NCBI RefSeq assembly: GCF_001434895.1 | Contig: NZ_AZEE01000030.1 | Location: forward strand, 156,260 to 220,259 | Direction of reading: 5' to 3' | DNA length: 64,000 nucleotides | From: Secundilactobacillus odoratitofui DSM 19909 = JCM 15043 | Lineage (GTDB): Bacteria > Bacillota > Bacilli > Lactobacillales > Lactobacillaceae | Shown: positions 1 to 8,790 of the stretch, in pieces | Layout: every line of letters begins with the position of its first letter | How positions within the stretch are numbered: the first letter of the stretch is position 1 | Notes under the pieces: generated by a model | Databases searched by the model: none | What the model saw: only the letters and a program-made list of their open reading frames with translations | Told to the model about the DNA's origin: nothing | Translations under genes and position numbers: made by a program

Positions 1-708
1 GATTGGGTCACTGGGGCGCCGACAAAATTGAAGGCACAGTGGTTGGAAACGAACTTTGAAAAGAATGTCGATGATTCAACCAACAAGGAACCATTGCTTA
101 AGCGTACTTTTGCGACTGATGGCACGCAAATGAATAGTTCGCTTTTGATGTACGATAATCAACACAAATTGGTTAATAGCGGGTCTGGTGGTGGCGTTAA
201 TCAAGATCTTAAATATAAACAGATTGGCCAACAAACGTATGTCTTAAAATCTTACTCAGGTGCGACTCAAGCAGCCCGGGAAACGCCCAACCTGGTTAAA
301 ATTCAAGTGTTAGGTGAAAAAAAGATTAAAATTTGGGACGTGACGACAAAGCCGATCACGATGACCTACGATAAAGCGATTAACGATAGCTCGAGTGATA
401 ATGGTACGACATCGAATGACAGTACGGACAGCGACAGTGCGGTTGATACGACTAACTTGACGTCAAAACAGGCGATTTCTTGGGTGAAGTACGAATTAAG
501 CGAGTCTGGTGCTTCAGTTAAGGATTACATGATCACAACCCTGGTGACTGATGAAGGCTATCTGCATATTAATAGTCAAAAAAATAATGGCAGTGAGCAT
601 TCGTGGTGGCGAATAGACGAAAAAGGTCGTCTGCAATATGGAATTGGGGTTCAGGATAGCGGTAATCACTGGACAACCGTAAGCACGCATTACCATAGCT
701 ATCGTTAG
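1..708 (+). CDS. Secreted/surface protein, 3' part only
   Basis: The reading frame is open from base 1, so the gene starts outside the window and the signal peptide is not visible. About 235 residues remain. The first part (P-T-K-L-K-A-Q-W, then YKQIGQQTYVLKS and LVKIQVLGEKKIKIW) resembles the small secreted protein encoded at 965-1387, which has YKRIGSHTYEVSS and RRISIKFM at equivalent places. A Ser/Thr/Asp-rich linker follows at about residues 120-155. A C-terminal domain with HSWWRID and LQYGIGVQDSGNHW comes last. I do not recognise a Pfam family with certainty. The paralogy suggests an extracellular or cell-wall-associated protein of unknown function. A strong terminator hairpin follows. 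Confidence 0.7.
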   Translation, partial: DWVTGAPTKLKAQWLETNFEKNVDDSTNKEPLLKRTFATDGTQMNSSLLMYDNQHKLVNSGSGGGVNQDLKYKQIGQQTYVLKSYSGATQAARETPNLVKIQVLGEKKIKIWDVTTKPITMTYDKAINDSSSDNGTTSNDSTDSDSAVDTTNLTSKQAISWVKYELSESGASVKDYMITTLVTDEGYLHINSQKNNGSEHSWWRIDEKGRLQYGIGVQDSGNHWTTVSTHYHSYR

Positions 709-762
709 ACTCATAACGGTTTGAAAGTTGGATTAATCAAAAATGAGTGGGCAAAAACTCGT

Positions 763-848
763 TTAGGTCCCAGAATATAAGAAGACCGGCCCGTGGATTC
801 CTGGTTTTGGAATCTACGGGCCGGTCTTTTTATATTCTGGGACCTGAG
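763..848 (+). terminator. Long nested terminator hairpin
   Basis: The arms AGGTCCCAGAATATAAGAAG and its complement pair around an inner GC-rich hairpin (GACCGGCCCGTGGATTCC with its complement). A T-run follows the inner hairpin. The inner part alone is a classical intrinsic terminator for the secreted protein gene. The outer stem extends it to about 36 bp. Confidence 0.75.
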
Positions 849-964
849 CTTTTGCGCACGTTTAGACCAGATAACAGTTTTGAGTTAAAGTGAAATTTAT
901 ACTCATTTCGAGTTAAGAAATTAATTCGATACCTACCAATATGGATTTTTTCAGCCTCTTTTAA

Positions 965-1387
965 TCAGGCTTTGTAGAACCAACCATGGTAGTGCTTCTC
1001 CCAGTGTTTGCCTACCATAAATTTGATGGATATTCTGCGTTGACCATGATGGGTGCCGTAGATAACTTTAGAGGGTGTCCGATAACTGGCAATGATGCTT
1101 GAGACTTCATAAGTGTGGCTACCAATCCGCTTATAGCGAAGTTTGGTGCCGTGAAGGAGGTCGGAAAGGTTGCTACTCATGGTGAACCGGCTATTCGTAA
1201 ATTCGATTAATCCTTGAGTGGTGCCCATATCGGTACGGAACCAGCTGTTTGTGAAAGTCCCCTTGATCGTTGATGGTACGCCCTTATGCCAGCTAGCCGC
1301 CTGAGCAGTTGGATGGTTAGTGCAGGCCCCGATAGCGGTGACACTGAATGCGATAATAGTGCCTCTTAGTATTGAATGATAGTTCAT
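965..1387 (-). CDS. Small secreted protein (paralog of other secreted proteins here)
   Basis: 140 residues. The ATG at 1387 is preceded by a good GGGAGG ribosome binding site. The N-terminus is a signal peptide (hydrophobic residues about 9-22) followed by AQA-ASWHKGVPSTIKG. Cleavage after AQA is likely. IGAC at about residues 19-22 is a weak lipobox, so lipid attachment cannot be excluded. The mature part shares ASWHKG[VI]PST with the protein at 10836-11423 (AATWHKGIPSTFK). It shares the YKRIGSHTYEV and ISIKF segments with the protein at 1-708. No catalytic motif is visible. Function is unknown, and the likely location is outside the membrane. It is transcribed alone; an element of the cloverleaf repeat family lies upstream. 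Confidence 0.75.
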   Translation of the reverse strand: MNYHSILRGTIIAFSVTAIGACTNHPTAQAASWHKGVPSTIKGTFTNSWFRTDMGTTQGLIEFTNSRFTMSSNLSDLLHGTKLRYKRIGSHTYEVSSIIASYRTPSKVIYGTHHGQRRISIKFMVGKHWEKHYHGWFYKA

Positions 1388-1568
1388 GATAATCCTCCCA
1401 ATGTGAATGATGGTATAAGTATATCATGAAACAATTAGCGCAAATTAAAGCCTTCACGTATTTTGTACATACGTGCCGTTTTCGCTTCAGAATTTCTAGT
1501 GTTATTACATGAAAATGACACCATGATAAGTAATTGGTCATTATTTAGCTGACAGTACGCACATTGTA

Positions 1569-1745
1569 AGCCGTAGTGCGGACGGTAAGGGTGGGGCATG
1601 CAGTGAAACGACTGGGTAACCAGTCGGGGACGAAGTTGAAACGTGCAGGGGTTTTGGCACGGTTCAACTTCGAGGTTCGAGACCGAACTTTGGCTCGAAC
1701 CGGCCCCACAGCATGCCCCGCCCTTACCGGGAGCCGGAGGCGAAC
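1569..1745 (-). repeat. Cloverleaf repeat element R1 (subfamily A, minus orientation)
   Basis: Read on the minus strand it begins with GCCTCCGGC and ends with GCACTACGGCT, the same ends as the other subfamily A copies. The outer arms GGTAAGGGCGGGGCATGC and GCATGCCCCACCCTTACC pair. Inside are three hairpins: GGTTCGAGCC with its partner, CGAAGTTGAACCGTGC with GCACGTTTCAACTTCG, and CGACTGG with CCAGTCG. The skeleton bases GTGGGGCCG and TTCACTGC are kept, while the stem sequences differ from all other copies. No credible gene lies inside it. Confidence 0.7.
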
Positions 1746-1772
1746 TCTTGCACTTTCAAAAAGTACCTCAGA

Positions 1773-1819
1773 CCAAAAAAAACGCCGTGGATTCTAACTA
1801 GAAGAATTCACGACGTTTT
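1773..1819 (-). terminator. Intrinsic terminator of the phosphatase gene
   Basis: On the minus strand AACGTCGTGAATTCT pairs with AGAATCCACGGCGTT and is followed by eight T. It lies directly after the stop codon of the histidine-phosphatase gene. Confidence 0.8.
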
Positions 1820-1823
1820 GTAG

Positions 1824-2486
1824 TTAATCTAAGTGCGCATCAACACGATTATAGTAATCGACAGTAATTGCATCACCATGAACGCTAAGCTTCGTTACCG
1901 AGCCATTTTGAGCCGATACTGCAATGTTAATGGCTGGGTTGAACCTCGATACGATACTTCGGATGGTTGTGCCATGACTAGTGATCAAAACTTTGTCACC
2001 GTCGACACAGTTGGTGATCAGGTCATCAAAACCTGGTTGTAATCGAGCCCAGAAAGTGGCGTTATCTTCTGCATCCTTGAACGGGTCCAGGTTGTGGATC
2101 ATGTCCTTTGATTTTTCAATGGAGTAGGCCGTAATAATATCGTTAAACGTGTTGTGCCCCTCCGGACCGCCAATCATATGCCATGTCTGCACATCATCGT
2201 TACCCTCAAAGTAACCGAAGTTTTCTTCACGAAAAGCGGTATTGATGGTGGCAGTTTTAACGGTGCCACTGTTTTGCGCCAGAATATGAGCGGCCGTCCG
2301 CTGTGCACGAGGTGCATCGCTGGTAAACGCTTTGGTAAAAGCAACGTCGGCCAAACGAGCACCTGCAGCCTTTGCATCAGCTACTCCTTTTTCGGTAAGG
2401 GGCGCATCGATCCACCCCTGAATCCGGTGGTATTTATTAAGAATCGTTTGCCCATGACGGACAAGGTAAATGTCAAAGTTTGCCAA
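1824..2486 (-). CDS. Histidine phosphatase family protein (phosphoglycerate mutase-like)
   Basis: 220 residues. The start is taken as TTG at 2486 because GGGAGG sits eight bases upstream and the protein then begins ANFDIYLVRHGQT, as usual for the family. RHG at residues 10-12 carries the catalytic phospho-histidine. SDAPRAQRTA supplies the second arginine and SHGTT near the C-terminus the second histidine. The family removes phosphate from sugar phosphates, cofactor precursors or proteins; the substrate cannot be read from sequence. The length is typical. It lies 40 bases downstream of the antiporter gene on the same strand, so the two may be co-transcribed, and a terminator follows immediately. 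Confidence 0.88.
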   Translation of the reverse strand: MANFDIYLVRHGQTILNKYHRIQGWIDAPLTEKGVADAKAAGARLADVAFTKAFTSDAPRAQRTAAHILAQNSGTVKTATINTAFREENFGYFEGNDDVQTWHMIGGPEGHNTFNDIITAYSIEKSKDMIHNLDPFKDAEDNATFWARLQPGFDDLITNCVDGDKVLITSHGTTIRSIVSRFNPAINIAVSAQNGSVTKLSVHGDAITVDYYNRVDAHLD

Positions 2487-2526
2487 ATGATTACCTCCCA
2501 ATGATTATAGAATTAGTTTAATGGAA

Positions 2527-4383
2527 CTAATTCAATTTGCCAAGCTCACGCCGAATTCGCGGCGCTTCTTGTTTATTACTGGTGAATAAGATTCGGTCGT
2601 TGATTTTAAGCGGTGTATCACCACTTGGTCGGATGAACCGGTGCTCTCGATAAATCTGAGCAATGGTGATGTCATCGATGAAGGGCAGGTTACGAACCTG
2701 AATGTCTGCGTACTTATGGTTGCGCAGTTGCACCTCATAAACACTTGAATCGGTGGAAGTCAATAACTCGATGGTTGATGGCGTCTGAATTAAACTTCGC
2801 AGCATACTGATTGAGACATCTGGTGTGCTATAAACCTCGACGCCCATATCGATTAAAGTATCTTTTCGTTCATCTAAAATATTAGGATCTTCAAAGCGGG
2901 CAATGACGCGCGGTACGCCGTATTGCTTGGCGGCTTTCGCCAGTCGGTAATTTTCTTTAGTGTTACTTTGACCAAGTACGATCACATCGGTATCGAAGAC
3001 CAGATCATCCACCAAGTCGCTGGGCACTAAGTTGGGGAGTAAATGCACATCAATTTCACTGTTAAATGCCCGGTAGTTCGTTTCGCGGTCAGTGTACATG
3101 TGGACGTCATAACCGCTCTTGGTCAACTGTTGTGCCACCGGAACGGTCAGTAAATTGGTGCCAATAAAGTGGACGTTAGTGGCTTTGACATCGGCGGCTT
3201 CACTCGTGTAGCGTTTGTTAAAGATCAGCGGTCCAATGACACAGGTGATAATGGCGGCTAATAGGAAAGCACCAGATTGCTGTGAGGTCAGTTTGTGCAA
3301 ATGTTCGGCGACCTGCAGAATGGCTAAAACAACGGTCAAAGTCGTGCTGGTCATAGCAGCGCCGGCAAAAGCGTTGCCGTTTTTAAACCGGAGTCGCAAA
3401 ATTGGGTATACTAGGGCCTTTGAAAGTAAGTAGGCCACTAGAAAGGCGGGAATCAAAATCAACGTTTGCTTGTTAGATAGCAGTGTGCGTAAGTTCAGAC
3501 CAACGCCACTCATGATAAAGAAGATTGGAATGAAAAACCCATACCCAATCGAATCTAGCCGCACTTTGGTTTCTTCATGGGGCTCCAGTAATTTGATTAC
3601 GATACCAGCCATGAATGCACCCAAGATGCCTTCAGCACCAACGGATTCGGCAACTGTGACCAATGCAACGATCACAAAGAAGGAAAGTCGCACGTCCAAC
3701 TGAGTAGTGGACTTGTTGATGCGGTCAAAGAACTTGAAGAAGGCTTTGAATCGTAAGAATAATAGCGCTGCAACCAGCAAAATAATCAATAAAAGCCACA
3801 GCGATTTAGAGGTTGGACTGTAAATGGAAGCGTAAAAGGTTAAACCTAGCATTGGGACCACTTCACCCAGCGCTGAAATCAGGAGGATCGTTTGGCCAAA
3901 TGGCTTACTCAACAATTCCTTTTCCTTCAATGCCGCAATCACAATTCCCAGTGAAATGGTCAAAAAGAGGATGGTGGCTAGCCAAATATCGCTGAACAGA
4001 CCCGTAAACTTCAAAATGACAGCCAGAATCACTGACATCACAGCGATACTAGCGTAACTTAAGAAGGCTAGCGTGACCGGCGAGTATTTTGGGGCATCAG
4101 CGGACTGCTTTTGCTCTAATGGTGTCAGTTCGTTCTTGCGTCTGCTGAACAGGCTAAAATCAATTTCAAGCCCACTTAAAAACAGCAACACGATGACGCC
4201 GACACCTTTTAGCATCGTTAGTGTTTCACTGATATGAATTAAGTTGAACAAGCTGGGACCCAGAATCACCCCAACGATAATTTCAATCACAGCGGTGGGT
4301 AGTAACGTTAACTTGAATCGCGCCATGACTAACGGAATCAGGAGCGCGGCTAATAAAATTATGACTAATGAAAGTTGATCCAT
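2527..4383 (-). CDS. CPA2-family monovalent cation:proton antiporter with RCK/TrkA-N domain
   Basis: 618 residues. The first 390 or so residues form about 12 hydrophobic segments of the Na+/H+ exchanger fold (for example LTLLPTAVIEIIVGVILGPS and a GAEGILGAFMAG segment). After the membrane part comes a Rossmann-type RCK domain (VHFIGTNLLTVPVAQQL, then VIVLGQSNTKENYRLAKAA). A TrkA-C-like tail follows, containing DITIAQIYREHRFIRPSGDT. The family exchanges K+ or Na+ for protons across the membrane, gated by a nucleotide or other ligand bound to the RCK domain. The glycine pattern of the nucleotide site is imperfect (GTNLLT), so the ligand is uncertain. The phosphatase gene follows it 40 bases downstream on the same strand. 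Confidence 0.87.
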   Translation of the reverse strand: MDQLSLVIILLAALLIPLVMARFKLTLLPTAVIEIIVGVILGPSLFNLIHISETLTMLKGVGVIVLLFLSGLEIDFSLFSRRKNELTPLEQKQSADAPKYSPVTLAFLSYASIAVMSVILAVILKFTGLFSDIWLATILFLTISLGIVIAALKEKELLSKPFGQTILLISALGEVVPMLGLTFYASIYSPTSKSLWLLLIILLVAALLFLRFKAFFKFFDRINKSTTQLDVRLSFFVIVALVTVAESVGAEGILGAFMAGIVIKLLEPHEETKVRLDSIGYGFFIPIFFIMSGVGLNLRTLLSNKQTLILIPAFLVAYLLSKALVYPILRLRFKNGNAFAGAAMTSTTLTVVLAILQVAEHLHKLTSQQSGAFLLAAIITCVIGPLIFNKRYTSEAADVKATNVHFIGTNLLTVPVAQQLTKSGYDVHMYTDRETNYRAFNSEIDVHLLPNLVPSDLVDDLVFDTDVIVLGQSNTKENYRLAKAAKQYGVPRVIARFEDPNILDERKDTLIDMGVEVYSTPDVSISMLRSLIQTPSTIELLTSTDSSVYEVQLRNHKYADIQVRNLPFIDDITIAQIYREHRFIRPSGDTPLKINDRILFTSNKQEAPRIRRELGKLN

Positions 4384-4483
4384 GAGAATACCTCGAAAAT
4401 TAATCAGATTATGGTGCTAGATAGTTCTTATCTGTTTCTAATAGTGGTAGAATGGAATATCGAATTTACGATTGGAGGGCGCT

Positions 4484-6778
4484 ATGGCTGAAACAATTAA
4501 GCAACAGGAACAAGCACACTTAGATGTGGTCATCGACAAAATCAAGATTGCGCAGACTAAATCGCAGGAGCGAATTGATCAAGCAGAGTCTGATGAATCC
4601 GCCATTCGAAAAAACTTTGAAAATGATTTGCGACTTAAAACTGATTCATACGAAGGTATGTTAGAAACTGCCTTGTCGGTTCGGCAACAGCAGCAATTGC
4701 TGGGGGAACGGCAGAACAGTTGGAAACATGCGACAAATGAATTAGAAACACTACACAAAATGGAGAAAACGCCATACTTTGCTCGGATCGATTTTCACGA
4801 AGCGGGGGAACCTAAGACCGAAAGTATCTATATTGGGTTGGCGTCTTTTTCAGATGAACCTGATCGTTTTCTAGTATATGACTGGCGGGCACCAATTTCC
4901 AGCGTCTATTATGACGGTGGTTTAGGTGATGTGACTTACCTGACGCCAGATGGGGAACAGACCGTTGACGTGAAGCTCAAGCGGCAATTTCAAATTGAAG
5001 ACGGCACGATCAAAACCGTTTTCGATACTGAAGAAGCCGTGGGTGATCAGATGCTGTTGGATGCGTTAAGTGAGCAATCTGACACCAAGATGAAGAGTAT
5101 CGTCACCACGATTCAAAAGGAACAAAACCAGATTATTCGGGATACCAAGTCTGATTTACTGTTCGTTCAAGGGGCGGCTGGCTCAGGTAAAACGGCTGCC
5201 GTTTTACAACGGGTTGCGTACTTACTTTACCGTTATCGTGGTCACCTTACTTCCGGACAGGTCGTTTTGTTTTCGCCGAACCAATTGTTCAACGATTATA
5301 TCGACCAAGTGCTACCAGAGCTGGGCGAACAAAATATGGTCCAGATGACGTACTATCAGTATGCCGGTCGTCGTCTACCTAAGATGGCAATCGAAACACT
5401 AGCTGAAAGATTCAGTGAGGATTACGGCGAGGCAGAGAAGCGAATTGATGCGCTCAAGGGGAGTTTGACCTTCTTTGACGCAGTATCAGCTTACGCTAAT
5501 CACCTGGAAAAAGAGGATATGATTTTTAAAAATATCAATTTCCGGGGCAAACCGTTCTTTACCAAAGAGAAAATTCATGAGATTTACTATAGCTTTAATG
5601 AACACTATCGCTTGGGTAACCGTCTTGATGGCACCCGCGAGCAACTCATTAAAATGTTAAATCGCCGAATTAGCTCTGAGATGCGGGCTAAGTGGGTTGA
5701 AGAAGCCGTTCAAGATCTAAGTCGTGAAGAAATGAACCAGATGAAGGGCGACGACCCACACGAGTTTGAAGACGGCGACAAGGAATTTCAATTCTACGCA
5801 CGCAAAATTGTGATGAAGGCCTTTACGCCAATTCGGCAGGCCGTCGTTCGCAATCGTTTCTTGAGTATCAATTCCCAGATGGTCCACATGTTACGCAGCA
5901 TGCCAGCGATTGTTGACTTAGATAAGTATGGTATTTCAAAGGCTGACTGGAAGGCCAGCGTTGAGCGGGCGGTTACGGACATTAAGCAACGCAAGATGAC
6001 ATTGAGCAACGTGTCGGCCTACTTATACCTTTACGATAAAATGACGGGTAAGAAGGGCGAAAAAGACATTCGTTACGTATTCATCGATGAAATTCAAGAT
6101 TACACACCGTTCCAGTTAGCTTACTTGAAGTTTAGTTTTCCGCGGGCACGGTTCACGCTACTTGGTGATTTGAACCAAGCCATTTTCACCAAGGAAAACA
6201 GCAAGACGTTACTGAGCGAGTTAAGCACCATGTTTGATCCGGAAAAGACACGGGTTGTTCAGTTGACCCAGTCTTATCGTTCAACGCAACAGATCACTGA
6301 CTTTACACGTCATATTTTGGTTAATGGTGAAGCGGTGACTGCGTTCAATCGGGCGGGCGATTTGCCAACGGTCTTTGTCGGCCAGGATAACGCTGCCACG
6401 CAGGCCCAGTTGATCTCGCAGTTGGATGCTAACAATGCGGCCCACGAAACGACCGCCATCATTGGCAAGTCGTTGGCTGATTGTCGTGAACTGGCAACCC
6501 AGTTAAGTGACGCGGGTGTGAAGACCACCTTAATTCAATCCGAAAACCAACGGCTAGCACCAGGTGTCATTATCGTGCCATCGTTCCTTGCTAAAGGTCT
6601 CGAATTTGATGCCGTTATTGTTTGGGGCGCGTCTGAAGCCAACTACCATGACGACGGTGAACGCCAGTTGCTGTACACGATTTGTTCACGGGCAATGCAC
6701 CAGTTGACCGTTTTAGCCACTGGTAAGTTGTCACCGTTGTTTGATACAGTTCCAACGGATGAATACGTTAAGCTTTAA
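4484..6778 (+). CDS. helD: HelD-type UvrD/Rep-like helicase, RNA polymerase recycling factor
   Basis: 764 residues. ATG at 4484 is chosen because GGAGGG lies just before it; an in-frame TTG four codons earlier overlaps that site. A coiled-coil N-terminal arm (about residues 1-100) precedes the SF1 core. Walker A GAAGSGKTAA is near residue 230, Walker B FIDEIQD near 532, then LGDLNQAIF, the motif LTQSYRST, and the C-terminal LAKGLEFDAVIVWG. This layout and length match HelD of Firmicutes, which binds RNA polymerase and releases it from DNA or nucleic acid using ATP. A DNA-repair helicase of the same superfamily is less likely, because the N-terminal arm and the length fit HelD. The gene is monocistronic with its own terminator. 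Confidence 0.88.
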   Translation: MAETIKQQEQAHLDVVIDKIKIAQTKSQERIDQAESDESAIRKNFENDLRLKTDSYEGMLETALSVRQQQQLLGERQNSWKHATNELETLHKMEKTPYFARIDFHEAGEPKTESIYIGLASFSDEPDRFLVYDWRAPISSVYYDGGLGDVTYLTPDGEQTVDVKLKRQFQIEDGTIKTVFDTEEAVGDQMLLDALSEQSDTKMKSIVTTIQKEQNQIIRDTKSDLLFVQGAAGSGKTAAVLQRVAYLLYRYRGHLTSGQVVLFSPNQLFNDYIDQVLPELGEQNMVQMTYYQYAGRRLPKMAIETLAERFSEDYGEAEKRIDALKGSLTFFDAVSAYANHLEKEDMIFKNINFRGKPFFTKEKIHEIYYSFNEHYRLGNRLDGTREQLIKMLNRRISSEMRAKWVEEAVQDLSREEMNQMKGDDPHEFEDGDKEFQFYARKIVMKAFTPIRQAVVRNRFLSINSQMVHMLRSMPAIVDLDKYGISKADWKASVERAVTDIKQRKMTLSNVSAYLYLYDKMTGKKGEKDIRYVFIDEIQDYTPFQLAYLKFSFPRARFTLLGDLNQAIFTKENSKTLLSELSTMFDPEKTRVVQLTQSYRSTQQITDFTRHILVNGEAVTAFNRAGDLPTVFVGQDNAATQAQLISQLDANNAAHETTAIIGKSLADCRELATQLSDAGVKTTLIQSENQRLAPGVIIVPSFLAKGLEFDAVIVWGASEANYHDDGERQLLYTICSRAMHQLTVLATGKLSPLFDTVPTDEYVKL

Positions 6779-6780
6779 TG

Positions 6781-6822
6781 ATTAAACCATTTTCTGAAAT
6801 GACTCAGGAAATGGTTTTTTTG
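6781..6822 (+). terminator. Intrinsic terminator after helD
   Basis: AAACCATTTTCTGA and TCAGGAAATGGTTT form a stem followed by a run of seven T, three bases after the stop codon. Confidence 0.85.
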
Positions 6823-6854
6823 ATATCAACTTTTAAGTTATGGGTTGTGCTAGA

Positions 6855-7044
6855 TGTCGCCTTCGGCCACCACTTATTTTTTGGCTGGTGGATGTGGGAC
6901 CGACTGCAGCCGCTTCGCGTCTTCCGCCTCGGTTGTGAGCCTAAAGACCAGTCTCACAACCGTCCAGTGGACAGTAAGCGCTAAAGCGCCAACTGCCACT
7001 TGTCACTGCCACCAGCCAAAAAATAATTGCTGGCACTACGGCTG
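6855..7044 (+). repeat. Cloverleaf repeat element R2 (subfamily A)
   Basis: Begins GTCGCCTTCGGCC and ends GGCACTACGGCT. The outer arms TTATTTTTTGGCTGGTGG and CCACCAGCCAAAAAATAA pair perfectly. Internal skeleton: GTGGGACCGACTGCAGCCGC, CGTCCAGT and TTGTCACTGCC. Internal hairpins: GGTTGTGAGCC with GTCTCACAACC, and AGTGGACAGTAAGCGC with GCGCCAACTGCCACT. R3 lies 236 bases downstream in opposite orientation. The 7045-7280 stretch between them holds nothing I can identify. Confidence 0.8.
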
Positions 7045-7280
7045 AGATGGTGGATAAACTGCAATAGTAGTTGCTGAGTGTTACTTTTGAGTTGTATTTG
7101 GGTGAACTTGTTATGGCAGAGAATTTTTGAATTTGGTTGCAACGCGTATTGAATTTTTTGCGAGTTATCGACGATGGTATTCGTAACAACAGTTTATCGA
7201 AATAGTATAAGTGACAAGCAATTTTAATTGTAATGCGTTGTTATTTTTCTAGTCACTGTTGATTGATAATGCTCAAATGT

Positions 7281-7480
7281 AACGAGAACGGAGGGCTAGC
7301 GGGCTTTTTTCGTTGCAGTGACAAGTACCACTTAACGCTTTAGCGTTTAGTGGTACTGGACGTTTCTGAGACTCACGGGTTTGGTGAGGCTCAGAAGCGA
7401 GACGTAAGCCACGGCTTTTTCGTGGCTGAAGTCGGTCTCACAGCACCGGAAAAAGCCCGCTAGCACGTAGTAATAGTGAC
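7281..7480 (-). repeat. Cloverleaf repeat element R3 (subfamily B, minus orientation)
   Basis: On the minus strand the outer arms GCTAGCGGGCTTTTTC and GAAAAAAGCCCGCTAGC enclose three hairpins. These are GCCACGAAAAAGCCGTGGC, TTCTGAGCCTC with GAGTCTCAGAA, and AGTACCACT with AAGTGGTACT. The skeleton GTGAGACCGACTTCA, CGTCTCG, ACGTCCAGT and TTGTCACTGC matches subfamily A. The ends differ: it finishes CCTCCGTTCTCGTT instead of GCACTACGGCT. Confidence 0.8.
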
Positions 7481-7557
7481 AGTTCAAAATGGGGTGGTAG
7501 AGGATGCAAATGAAATCATTTGTGAAATTTAACCGCACTAAAAACCGGGAATGTCGT

Positions 7558-7584
7558 GTAAAATGATAGCGCTTCAGGTATAAT
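7558..7584 (+). promoter_or_regulatory. Probable promoter of coaA
   Basis: TATAAT at 7579-7584 is a perfect -10. The -35 (TGTAAA at 7558-7563, spacer 15) is weak. It lies about 45 bases before the chosen start codon. Confidence 0.45.
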
Positions 7585-7629
7585 AGTCACAATATTGATT
7601 GTGAAAACGGATTAATGAGGCAGACACTG

Positions 7630-8553
7630 ATGACTGATTTTATGAATTACGATGTATTTACTAAAAACCAATGGCGTGACTTCTACCAGGCTGCGTCGGT
7701 CCCATTGACGCAGGCCAGCTTAAAGCAGATCAAGGCGTTTAACGATCAGATTTCTGTGCAGGATGTTCAAGACATCTACATTCCCCTGATCCACTATTTG
7801 GGACTTCTGATCAAACACTTTGATCAATGGCAGAATTCTAAGGCCGCGTTCTTACGTCAGCCGACCCGCCACGTGCCTTACATTATCGGAATTGCTGGTA
7901 GTGTCGCGGTGGGTAAAAGTACCACTGCGCGTCTCTTAAAAGTGCTGATGAACCACTTTTTTGCGGACCAGCGAATTGAAATGATCACCACGGATGGTTT
8001 TTTGTACTCAACGTCTGAACTGAAACGAAGAGGCTTGTTGGCACGCAAGGGGTTTCCTGAAAGTTATGATATGAAGGCCCTGATTAAGTTTTTGAACGAT
8101 GTGAAATCTGGTAAGCCGCTAATGGAGGTACCAGTATACTCGCACAAAGTCTACGATATCGTACCAAATGAAGTGCAAGAAATCGTGCAACCTGACGTTT
8201 TAATTGTGGAAGGGATCAACACTTTGCAGCTGCCAAGTACCGAACAGATTTATGTATCGGATTTTACGGACTTTTCGATTTACGTCGATGCACGGCCTAA
8301 GTTGATTGAAACTTGGTACCTTGATCGCTTCAAGGCGTTATTGAAACTGGCAGCTGGTGACCCAGAGAACTACTATCACTCTTACACCAAAATGCCGGAA
8401 GCAGAAGCTGTGGCAGCGGCTGAAAATATTTGGTTAACGATTGATCTACCAAACTTAGAGGATTATATTTTACCGACCCGCAACCGTGCGGATATGATCA
8501 TTCATAAGGCGGACCAGCATATTATTGATCAAGTGATGTTGCGGAAGTCATAG
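7630..8553 (+). CDS. coaA: Type I pantothenate kinase
   Basis: 307 residues. ATG at 7630 is preferred over the in-frame ATG at 7615, because TGAGGC in between acts as ribosome binding site and homologs begin near this MTDFMNYDVF. The P-loop GIAGSVAVGKSTTARLL is near residues 86-102, followed by MITTDGFLYS, GFPESYD and VIVEGINTLQ, all typical of CoaA. The enzyme phosphorylates pantothenate with ATP in the cytoplasm, the first and feedback-controlled step of coenzyme A synthesis. It stands alone between the repeat pair R2/R3 and guaA. No terminator is obvious before the guaA promoter. Confidence 0.95.
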   Translation: MTDFMNYDVFTKNQWRDFYQAASVPLTQASLKQIKAFNDQISVQDVQDIYIPLIHYLGLLIKHFDQWQNSKAAFLRQPTRHVPYIIGIAGSVAVGKSTTARLLKVLMNHFFADQRIEMITTDGFLYSTSELKRRGLLARKGFPESYDMKALIKFLNDVKSGKPLMEVPVYSHKVYDIVPNEVQEIVQPDVLIVEGINTLQLPSTEQIYVSDFTDFSIYVDARPKLIETWYLDRFKALLKLAAGDPENYYHSYTKMPEAEAVAAAENIWLTIDLPNLEDYILPTRNRADMIIHKADQHIIDQVMLRKS

Positions 8554-8712
8554 AATTAGGCGGTTGCGCTGGCTCGTATTTCAGGTCTAGTGAAGTTGAA
8601 AGCGACAACAAAAGTCGAAACGTTCATGGTTGAGTGTTGAAGATGGTGTAAACGATTGAATACAATCTATTTTGGTAGCCAAAAGCGAACAATGAAAACT
8701 TTCTAATTTTGA

Positions 8713-8741
8713 TTGACCGGCATTAGAAGTATCGGTATAGT
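8713..8741 (+). promoter_or_regulatory. Sigma-A promoter of guaA
   Basis: TTGACC (8713-8718), a 17-base spacer and TATAGT (8736-8741) lie about 50 bases before the TTG start of guaA. No purine riboswitch fold was seen in the leader. Confidence 0.7.
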
Positions 8742-8790
8742 ATATCTATGGAAACAGATTCTGTTTGACAATAAGAAAGGTGTGAATGGA

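Noticed and set aside
1576..1797. Open reading frame of 73 codons inside repeat R1
   Set aside because: It follows the palindromic element, has no ribosome binding site, and similar frames appear by chance in other copies because of the GC-rich stems.
8553..8790. Purine riboswitch before guaA
   Set aside because: The leader is only about 45 bases from promoter to start and lacks the three-helix purine aptamer core.
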